From the NCBI GenBank assembly GCA_030998225.1, contig JAPYXD010000403.1, positions 6,634,001 through 6,698,000 of the forward strand: a DNA stretch of 64,000 bases, read 5' to 3'. The notes below the pieces were generated by a model that was given only the letters and a program-made list of their open reading frames with translations, ran no database searches and was not told where the DNA came from. Below, one piece after another: positions 24,901 through 36,900 of the stretch (the stretch's first letter is position 1; every line of letters starts with the position of its first letter). Source of the stretch: Diplolepis rosae (taxonomy: Eukaryota > Arthropoda > Insecta > Hymenoptera > Diplolepididae). The translations under genes were made by a program, and so were the position numbers.

Positions 24901-27900
24901 GATTTCTCAGCTTCAGAACCTTAAAACATGAAAACAATCATATTTTTTACTTTTTACTAATCCGACTACGATAAGACACAAGCTTTTTGAAAGATTTAAA
25001 AATTTAACAAAATGGCAGCGATTTGAAAAAAAAGTTCTATTTTCTACCCTGTTTTTCTAGCTTAAAAAAGTTGTAAAAAATTGAAAAAAAATGTTTGTTT
25101 AAAAAGCTCGTGTCTAATCGTAGTGAGACGTTTTTTGAATGCGAAACAATTTACAGATTTCCAATATCTTCGATAGTTCCGTCAAAATCGTGCCAACAAT
25201 TTTAAAAAACACTACTTTCGAGAAAACGCGTTTAAAGATAAATGATGAGGTCGGTAGTATTTGAACCAGCATGTTTTCGAATAAATCCTTCATAAGGCAT
25301 GTTCCTTATAGTGTCTAGATTCGAAATAAGCAACAACAAAAAATTCGATTTTTTGAAACCGCGAAGGTAGACAACCCCCTTAATGACGTCCAAAATATCA
25401 TGTGAAGAATTGAATTGATCTTTCAGTTTGAAGAAGCATTAAATATAAGGAAACATGGCTAATGACATGTCTACATGAAAAACGAAATTACTTTCCGAAC
25501 AATCCAATAATTTATAATCGGCAGGTATATTGAATAATTGTGTAAAAATGATTGTAATAGTGTTTCAGAGCTATGCTTCCACACCTAGTGTCTCACCAGA
25601 CGATGACGTCTTCCATCACTTATCCTTGATTTATTCTCAAAACCACGGTTCCATGTATAAAGGAAAGGCTTGTTCTCCATCTCAACCTGGATTCAAGAAC
25701 GGTATTACGAACGGGGCTGAGTGGTATCCTCTCACGGGAGGGATGCAGGACTTCAATTACGTTTGGAACGGTTGCATGGAGATAACACTCGAAATATCTT
25801 GCTGCAAGTATCCGCCTGCAGAAGATCTTCCTCGCTATTGGGAGGAAAATCGCGCAGTAAGCATTAAATTTCACGATATCTAAGAGATCGATCTTAGTTA
25901 TCCTTCTTCTTTTGCCAAGCATTGAAAATACCTTGGAACAGGCGATTTTATACTTAGCCTTCTGCTCCCAAGCCGAGCTTATCTCAATTCTTGCGCTTCA
26001 GAACAGTTTTTCCGATGTCCCATCTATGCTTTTTCAATTTCAATCACTACGCTTTTTTATCTAATCACAATTAGTGACTGATTTTTAGCTATGCAATCAG
26101 CTGTTTTTAGTCAAATTCACTGTGAAATCATTCAAAATATCAATTGATTGCATAGCTAGAATTGGGTAACTGATGATTGGAATTAGTGAGAAAAAAAACT
26201 GATTAAAGTTACAAGTCGGCGTCTGAACTGCCTATTTTTGTCGATAAGGGTCATAAGGGCCAGGAGAGGGTTGAATAACTTACTTTAGTATTTTTTTCAT
26301 ATTAGTGTAATTTATTTTCACGGGGAATTTCTTACCTAAAACAAGTATTGTATACGATTCCAGATAAAATCATTGAATCCGATTAAGATCGATTGATTCG
26401 ATTAGCATTGATTTCAAAGCACCATTGAAAGTGATTCATTTTATGGAATTTCATTCTATAGTATCAATTGAATTCAAGTGATTTAATCGATTGTAATCGT
26501 CTCTATGAGTCTTTAATTGAATTAATCGAACTCAATTGGATCCAGTAATTTTTTTTCTAGAACAATTGACAATTGTTTTCTTATAGAAAATAATGATTGA
26601 ATTTGATCGAGAACGACGAATAAACTCGAACCTAAAGGGTTTCCCAATAGGGGTGATATGATTTTGAATGTCCCTATCGGGCTCATTTGAACTGAAATTT
26701 TTGACGTCTGCTGTCAGTTGTCATCAGTACGGTTTGCCATTTAATCATGAGTAGTTTCACGCTTCCACAACGTTTGGAAATTGTCCAATTATTTTATCAA
26801 AATTCGAGAAGTTTTGTCGGTGTTCAAAGAGCATATCGTGCAAAATATGGTCGTCATTCTGCTCCATCCGCGCTCTCAATTCGTCGAATAATCGATAAGT
26901 TGGAGAGTGAATTTACTCTATTGGATACTAAGCCTAAAAATCGTATGCGTACCGCACGTTCTACACAGAATATAGCCGCCGTACAGGCCAGTATCGAGGA
27001 AAACCGTGAATTGTCCGTGCCACGCCGATCTCAGGAATTGGGCCTGTCCAGGATGACTACCTGGCGTATTTTGCGATTGGATCTTGGCCTGCATCCCTAT
27101 AAGATGATTCTGGCCCAAGAACTGAAGCCTAATGACCATCGTTTGCGTCGGGAGTTCGCGGATTGGGCTCTGGAATCAATTGAAAATGATCCCAATTTTC
27201 ATCAAAAAATCATCTTTTCTGATGAGGCGCATTTTTGGCTCAAGTCTCGGGGGACATTTGGCCGATATATTGTTTAAATCATAAATGGCATAGAATATCC
27301 AATATAATAAAAAAGATTTCGATCAATTCCGAATGAATATTCAGTGTTTTTTTTCAATTTCAAAACATATCACCCTTATTGGGAAACCCTTTACATAAAG
27401 TGGAGCACTTCTGCATATTTTATTTTATTTTCAGTCTCTTGTCAAATTTTTGGCGGAAGCTCACAGAGGTGTTCACGGATTCGCTCTTGATGAAAATGGT
27501 AATCCGATCGAAAGGGCATCAGTTAAGATCAAGAATCGTGACATCAGCTTCCTTACTACCAAATATGGTGAATTCTGGAGAATCCTACTGCCTGGAATCT
27601 ATAAATTAGAGGTTAATAAAGCATCATAATTCTTGATTAACATTGCTTAATTTTTTTGTCTATATAAGCTTATAATTTCTTATTGTAATTTTTCCTGTCA
27701 CATTTTATTTATACTAATTATATATTGAATCAGAAAATCAAGAAATGAATATTAATTAAAAATTTGAAATTGTAGATATATGCCAATGGGTATGCTCCTC
27801 GAGAGGTTGAATTCATGGTAGTTGAACAGCATCCGACTCTCCTTAATGTCACTCTCTATGCAACTAAGGTAAGTCTGCCACAATTTTATCACGTGACTTA

Positions 27901-30900
27901 AGCATGCATTTAAGAGACACCGTTTTAAAATTACTTAGAAAAGTTAAATTAAGAACACATGGACAATAGCTGCAATGTAAACATCACTCAAGTTTAGGCA
28001 TTATAGTTACGTAACCCTTGTTTAAAAATAACCATCGAAAATAGCAAAATAGAAAATACTTGGATATACAGTCAAATCTCGTCTATTTCAAGTATCCTGA
28101 AACGAGAGAGTCGTGTTTATTTCAAGTCACGAGGGGTCCCCAGCACTGCCTCTGTTGCCATACCGACTGAATGCACCTCCCCCCACTCCCCGCTCTTCAC
28201 ACTTTTTCCGAGTGCTCCACAGAGCGTCACGTGACAGTGAAATAGTGGGGCGTGGAGGGGAGCGTGAAACTTGAAATACACGAGACGCTCGATTTGAGAT
28301 AAACGAGACTTGACTGTATATATCAGAATAATGAAACACATGGGAAGTAATTAAAGCCAAAATGTAGTGGGTTGAAATTTGCATGGGTTCTATTGATAAT
28401 ATGGATAAAATTATATTGTATGATAAATAACTTATGTACATAGAACTTAAAATCTAATCCTATGAAAAGTTTCTGGTTTCAATGTGTGATGCACTGTCTT
28501 GATAAAATTATGAAAATAGAAAATGATCAATTTTTCAACACGTTAGGAATATCATGAAAAGATATTGTATTTTTTATTATAGTATAATATATAGAAATTC
28601 ATATTATTTTCTCATATTCAAGCAAACAGTGATAAGCTTTTTTATGAAATCTATATTTTGATTCGCTTTTTGAAGAAGTGTCAGAGCAGATGGAAGATAA
28701 AGCGTTGGCTCTGTTTTCACTGAAAACTTTTCAGAAATGTAAAGGTATGTTTTGCTACGGGAATCCCCGAGAAGAGAGTAAGGAATCCCTGGCAACGTTA
28801 AACTATTCGTCGTTCGCTCAGAGCCCGGGGACGATCTCAATTAAGAAGCCAGTCGAAACTGACAGCATCATCTTCCCCGATTCCTAATAGGCTACTCAGT
28901 TATCGATCTTTACTATAATTTGGCTACTGTCGCGAACGACGTAAGTACACAACAGTATATACTCGTACATATGTGCAATCATGCGTCAATCAATGCAACG
29001 TTACGCGCGTCTTTTTTTAAGATATTGAGATAAATCAGAGGTTCCACATTTAATTCAATTATATTCATATAATAAATTAGTAGAAAAATGTGTCAGTACA
29101 TACCGAAACAAACCAAGTTATATATCCGTTATGTAACTGTGATATAGCAGAATATAACATGTTCCAAATCAGTTCCCCAAAATGCAACCCTATATAAAAA
29201 TATAACGATCTTGAAAAATTTTTTAAACAAGGTTACACAAATTTTGCAAAAATTATTGTGATGTTGAATAAGTTTTCGTTATTTTCCAATAGACGGCGTT
29301 ACCATAACTGCGTGCATGTAGTTTAAGATGGTAACGCATCTATAAAGAAGTACTATAAGCAAGTTTGAAATTCAGTGTATATCATTCCGCCAAAGTCAGG
29401 GTCGGTCAACCTCTAATGGATGAGGTGTCCGCGTAGTTTAGTTCATGTGCACAGTTGTACGCGGCGCTAGTTGTCGCAAGCGGGCGGAGTGCGGTAAGAG
29501 GAACTGGCTTCGTATGAGTTCCGCCATTGTTGTTTACAAGTATTTAACAATTCGTTACGTGATTGCACGCTATTATGAATAAAAAATACGAAATTTAGTG
29601 TATTGTTCGTGGGTGTACCAGTAAAAGGGGTCGGAAGGAAAATAAGCCTATCCATCGGTTTCCGAAGAGAGGAGATGCTGGACTACGATAGATAGAAGCT
29701 TGCGCGAATTCCTATTTGTCGAGTTTAGAATACCGTCAAGGAGTAGAAAGGAAATTTTGTGTACTTTAGCCACAAACATGTAGAAATCTAAGATCAATAA
29801 AATTTGCTAATTTCCTAAATATCACATGCTCTTAAGGTTCACAGTTCGTTGAATGGGAAAATTTTCTGTATATCTTCTGGAAATAAAAATACAAATTACT
29901 TGATGAAGACTCATATCAGACACTAGTTGAACTAGCAGAATCATTAGGAGTTGATCACACAACAGTTTCGAAACGTTTGAAAGCATTAGGAATGATTCAA
30001 AAACATGGAAATTGGGTGCCGTACGAGTTAAAGCCAAGAAATATCGAATGGCGGGGCGTCTTTTCATGAGTGAACAGCTACTTCAACGGCAGAAAAAGAA
30101 AGGTTTTTTGCATTAAATTGTTATTGGCGACAAAATGTGGATACAATACGACAATCCTGAGCATAGAAAATCGTCGGGTGAGCCCGGCCATGCATTATCA
30201 TCGTCGGCAAAGCCGAATATTTATGGTTCCAAGCTTTTGCTCTGCATTTGGTAGGATCAGCTGGGTGTAGTTCATTATGAGCTGCTCAAACCGAACGAAA
30301 CCATCACGGGAGATCGCTATCGTTTACAATTAATGCTTTTGACCAGAGAATTGGAGGAAGAACGGCCGCTATATGAGCATAGACACGACAAAGTATTGTA
30401 ATTTTCTAGCATGACTACACTCAGCCACATGTTGCAGAACCAGTAAAAACATATTTGGAAACGCTTAAATGGAAAGTCTTACCCCACCCGTCGTATTCAC
30501 CAGACATTGCGCCCTTTCCGATTATCACTCGCTCCGATCGATAGCACATGGCTTGTCTAAGCAGCACTTTCATTCTTATGAAGATGCCAAAAAATGGGTC
30601 GACTCTTGGATAGCCTCAAAAGACATGTTATTTTTCCGACATAAAATTCATATGCTGCCAGAAAAATGGGAAAAAGTAGTATCCAGCGATGGACAATACT
30701 TTCAGAGACATGTTTTTTTACTAATTTTTAAAAATAAAGCATTAATTTTCACGAAAAAAAACAAGGAAAACTTATTCAGCATTCTAATATAAAATTATAT
30801 TACACACGTTCTGTTAAAAATTTGCATCAGCTATGTAACGAAGTTGGAAATAAGATTTTAGAAAACCTGTGTCACTGTGGTTCTAGAACACTTGCGTATA

Positions 30901-33900
30901 TAACAACAGTTATAACTGGCAATTAGAGTACATGAACTGATATACGGAGTGGCCACGAGTGGGTTGCAGAATAGAGCTATGAGTGCGAGTGTGACAACAA
31001 TATGACTTCACATAAGTCTGTGCTTTCTGCATTCATAGCCGATTTTGCAACCCATTCGAAGCCACTGTATATAAGTCCATTCTAAAAACAGTGAGAAAAA
31101 AGGTTGGTTGTCCCATCTAATTCGTTGGAATTTGACTGCCATCTAATTTATTGGTTGGTATTACTTTTCAGTTGGTTGGTGTAACTATCCTGAATAGTAA
31201 CACCAACCAACTTGTGATTCTGCTAACCAACAATTGTTTGTACTAACCAATAAATTGGATGTCACCCTAGAATCCAACCAATTGAATAAGACAACCAACC
31301 TTTTTTCTCAGGGAGTGTTACACAGCGTCGTTATAAGATTTTTATGATACAAATATTGAATCGAACTGGAGTTTTATTAATTGGTTTATACATTTATAAC
31401 ACAATTTTTATAATATTTACAAAATATTAACGTAACTCGGATCTCTTGAATTACCATATAACTCAATTGTAACAGAGTTACAAAACGTGTTTATAATATT
31501 GTTACGACACAGCTATGGAACAATTTTGATAGAACACAGAGAAAAATGGATTAGAATTAACCCTCTCACCGTACACTAGTTCGAATTCGCACCAGAAAAA
31601 TTTTCAAGTTGCTCATAAAAATTTTTTTATAACATAATGTATTTTTTCGTCAATTTAAATTACAGCAGTGTATTTTGCGGGAAATTCTGCTTTAAACCAT
31701 GTTTTGAACACTTTTTTCATCTATTAATCAGCTGCTGAAATCGTGAAATCCCAATTCGCACCTGTGTACGGTTTATGGGTGCTGGAATGAAGAGTACGGT
31801 GAAAGGGTTAATATATAGATGTTTAACTATGGGAAAGCCATCTTACATGTTTAGATTTAATATCTAGATATTCAGATCTAATATCTAAGTTGTTAAAATA
31901 TGCAGAGATTAATATCTTGGATATTACAGTTGAACATCTAGATATTACAATTGAACATATAAGATGGCTGTCCCATAGTTGAATATCCATTTTTCTCTGT
32001 GAATATTCAATATTTTTTCAATTTTATAGAAGATTGTCAATGATTATTCTTTTTGCTATAAAACAGTTATAGAATGAGTTTACTGGGTGCCTAGTTAAAA
32101 AAACGTCTGAGGAGCTGACAACTCAACCGGTTAATTGATGTACTCGGATTTCAAATGACTTTACTATATACATATCCACATACATGTATACTCGACTTTG
32201 CGAGTTGTTTCCCCTTTGAAAATATTCTTTTATCAAGAAAGTAAATAGTTTTATCACGAAATTCGCACAAGTATGCATATATATATATATATATATTTAC
32301 TAATCTGCGTAACGTTGCTTTTCCATCTATAAATTCAATGCTAATACATTTGCTGCAAAATTGTTGCTGTTCAGCTTTCTGATTTCATCGCTGATATTAT
32401 AATATTATACGTTGAATAAGTGTCTTTTTCAAGAAGCTTGCGTGTTCTTTTTTAGGTTTTCTTGTTTTTTTTTTCTATATCTTATATATTAATCATATGT
32501 ACTTGTATTTGTAATGAGGTTGCCTCGTGATGCTGTTCTTTCTGCCTTTGAGTATTTTGCGAATTTTGTATTGCATGTTTTCAGTCAAAAATTTCTCATC
32601 GTTAGGTATTTATTATTTTTAAAAACATTACCTATTCCTTATTAACTTATTTCATTACTCTTAATTTGTTCCTTATATTTATAGCAAATTTACTACTCGA
32701 ATCCTCAATTGATAGGGCGGTACAATAAAAGAATTTTACGTATATATTATCATCAAGGCGACGGCGGAGTTGTTACTTTCGTAGCTTTCTCGTTATGCCT
32801 TTAAGGGCATGTAATACTTGAGAAAAGTAGCAATTTCATGTGAACAATTTGGTCCAGTTTCTACATGTTTGTGTCCAAAATACGTGAAATTTTATTTTCA
32901 AGATTTGACAAATGGTAGAGAAGATGAAAACGGACGTAGACATACTACTCTTGGTTTTGATAATGGAAAAAAAAATTCCAAAATATTTTGTGAAATTGGA
33001 CTTTTTTTCATTTTTGAAATTTTTTTAACTTCTCAACAATTTCCGAAATTTTGAAAAAAAAAATTTACGTAGTTTGGACATAAACATGTAGAAACTTGAA
33101 ATCAATAAAATTTGCTATTTTTGGAAATATTACATGCCCTTAAACTTATTTCTTGAATTTGACTCGTTTTTCATCAGGAAATCTAACAAGCAGAAAATCG
33201 AGGCGTGTTGTATTAAACTATGTCAGGCTTACTTTCCTATTCTACTTTTTATTTCCTTGGACTAGTGGATAACTGCCAAAAGCTATAATCCACATGATCA
33301 ATATATATTCCCATATCAATCACTATATTTCATTTAAAAATTATAAAAACGAATGTTATCATGTTTTATGAAGACTGTCTAAGAAATATAATAAAACTTT
33401 AAAGAAAATAATAAGTACACATATTATCACAAATTTTATACTTCAAGCTTTTGACTATTTATATCCTGCAGGTTTGTTTCTTAAACCAACTTTATTTGAA
33501 AAAATCGATTTTTTGTAGTAAACATTTTTATAGATAAGATCCAAGGACAATTATGTTCGCAGCAGAACAAAATAGGATGTAATTAAGGTAACAGCAAATA
33601 AGACTTTGAACATGAAAATATGATAGAAGAATCAAATAATTACCAAGTTTATTAGCATATAATTTATCGCTGATTATAAATAATAAAATGTAAAAATGTG
33701 ACCTTTCTTATGAACGTCTATTTAATTCTATTCATGAAGCAATTTATTGGCTCTTCAAAAAGATGAAATGCGACAGAAACTCTACTTATTTCATTATTTT
33801 TTATAGCTCTCATATAGAAGCCACGCCTAGAATTTTCCTTTTCATACTTTATGGAGTCTTGTCAATAAATTCACCCCTTGAGTTTTACTCGAAAACATAA

Positions 33901-36900
33901 CGTTCAATGATGAGGTGCGGGATTTATTATTTTTATAGTTGATCAATCTACTAAACGGAACATCAAAACGTGAGAGTATAAAAATAAATGATTTGACAAT
34001 TCCCTTTTGTGCTACGCCTAGAAAATTATATACACAATAAAAGTAATTTATTCTATTAGTTTAATTCGTGGGTGTGATTCTGTATATAAATGTTCAAGTT
34101 CAAGTAAACGACTTTCTCTTTCATGAAAATTGGACTAGGTAATGCATAAAAACAAACATGAGATTAATTTCATACAGTTATTCACTTATTTTGAATAAAT
34201 ATAAATAAAACCAACGAAGCAATAATTGTTATTTACATTTGTGTACTTTGTTTAGTATAGGAAACGAATTTATGAAATTAAAATATATAAGGCTTGTTTT
34301 CACTAAGTAATTTATTGATTCAGAATTGATTTAGCATTTTTTGCTAAATTTGTTACTAGAGTTCGAATCACATTTTTATATAATCCTTTGCTCCTAGCTT
34401 GCTACAACCCTTCCTATTTGGAAACCGAAATCGTTTTTCCAATTGGAAACCCGCAAATATTACCTAACAGGCGGAAAATTCGGAACCTACACTACTTTCT
34501 CTTGAAACAGATTCTCTTGGATTTCCTTCTACAAATATTTATGGCATGAAGTCACCTCGTTTATATTCCATTGGGGTTTTAACGACAACGATCCCAAAAA
34601 AGTTTTTTTTTTCTTCTTTTCATACCAATTTAAAATTTTTATACTGTTGCAATAAATATATATAATGAATATTACATCAAAAATAGTATTCATGTACGCA
34701 TATAAATATTTTGTTCAAATAATTGTAATAATTGATATAACGCCTAACCCGACTGTGTAGAAAAGAGTTTTATGTGCCTCCGGCGCGTAAACTCGTTTTT
34801 ACGCTACAGTTGAGAGTAGCGTAATGTTGTGTACTACGATACAGAGGAATGTAATGTAAAAATTGAACTGCGCATGCGCCTATAACCATACAGCGGAGCG
34901 TAATCTTCTTATTCTTCATCTTCTTCGTACAGCGTTGGCACCGTTCTGACAATGCCTTGTATATTTGAACTGCGCATGCTCTATTACAATACGCTACTAC
35001 TATACAAGATCAAGAAAATCAAAATGGCCGGAACTAGTCGCGAAATATCAAGTGTAATGGACGAGAATCATGATGAATACTAGATTAGATTTAAGTGAAC
35101 GCATAAAAACTCGTATACGCACCGAAGTCACATAAAATAGAATATGTGCCAATGCACACAATTCGGGTAATTACGAGACTCGCTTAAAATGCTCGCAGGA
35201 CTAATCACGCCTCGGCTTTGATCTCCTGCGAGCATAGTCGCTCGTCGCGTAATAACCCTCATTATGCGCCTCGGCACATAATATACTATCGCACGCCTCT
35301 AACTATATAATTATTCACATCGCATGTTCATGTGTAAATATTTATTTTAGATGCATTTTTCATAAAGATTTTAATTTATTTTAATTAATTTGCATGTTAT
35401 ACAGTGGGTCAACTCAAAATGTTTTTGTTAGTCGCACAAAATTTCCTAATATTGACAATATATACACATATTAAAACTTTTCCTTAAAAATACAATGGAA
35501 AACGCCAAATTATGCATAAAACGACCTCAAACTGAAGTGTCTTTGTCAATTTTTAAGAAAGATATTGTGAAAAAGATCCAAATTTCAAACTTTTTTAAAA
35601 TAATGAATAAATTCAGAAATAATTGATATTTTTAGATCTTATATTTATTTTAAAGTTAAATTGACGTAGATTGTAAAAAGCCGGACAACAAAATTATATT
35701 AATTTTTCCCTAGATTCTGAAAGAGTAAACTTAGAACATAAAAGGCGTAACAATTGAAAAAATTCTGATACTCAAAAAAATGATTTAAAAAATACGTAAA
35801 AGTAACAACCCACAAGAATTAATTAAATTTTATTGCAAATTTGAATATAATTATTTTTAGCACGTTTTTTACATTCTACGTGAATATATTTTTAAAATGA
35901 GTCAAAGAACATCTAAAAATATTAATTATTTCAGAAGTTATTCATAATTTTAAAAAGTTAGAAATTAGAACTTTTATCACAATCAGAAAAAATATTTGAT
36001 TGAATCAAAAAAATTATTTGTTTGAAACACTTTCTTTGATGTAAAGAAATGTTTTGTTTTAATTAAACAAAAATTGTTTGATTCAAACAAAATATCTTTG
36101 GACCAAATAAATATTTGTTCGAATCAAATAAATTTCTGCCTTAAATCAAACAAATTTTAACTTTGACCATATATCAATGCATTAATTTTTTTGTTTTGAA
36201 GAAAAATTAATTTTATTCAAACAAATATTTTTTTGGTTTAAAGATATGTTGTTTGAATTAAACCAATTTTATTTCATTTAAACAAATCATTTCTTTAAAT
36301 CAAAGAAAGTCGTTCTAACAAATCATTTTCTTTGATTCAATCAAATTATTTTTCTAAGTGCACAATATCTTTCTTGAAAATTTATGTATAATTTTGACGT
36401 TTTCCATGGTATTTTATGCGACGGAATAGCTTTACAATACTAACAAGTTTTATATTGCGAGTCCATGAGAGATTTCAGTTTTCACCAACGAAAGTTCGAA
36501 ATTTATTAATTTTAAACAAATGTTATTCAAATTTGTTATTCTATTTAGAAAAGGCTGAAATATCGACTCATGGATTTGCGCATAATAATTAGTTGCTATG
36601 CTCATGTGAACTTAAGTAAATGTTACTAAATGTTTTCTCTTATTTTCAAGAATAAAAGAGAACATAAAAGTGAAGGAAAATGGTCATGGTAGTCGTCTAA
36701 GTAGATTAAGTCTCCTCTTTCCTCATCCTTTATGAATTAATATTAAGGGCTAATTCTGCTTTTGTCTATATTAAACTGTTTGTCAAGATCAATATATTAT
36801 TCAGATAACTGGATCCTAATTAAAAGTAACATGTAAATAATTATCAATAGATTATAAATAATATTCTTTATTACAGTTATAAATGCTAAATATTTTTTCC

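Noticed and set aside
32279..32296. (TA)n run considered as a regulatory or structural site
   Set aside because: Simple dinucleotide tract common in AT-rich DNA; a similar one lies near 24812. No further signal.
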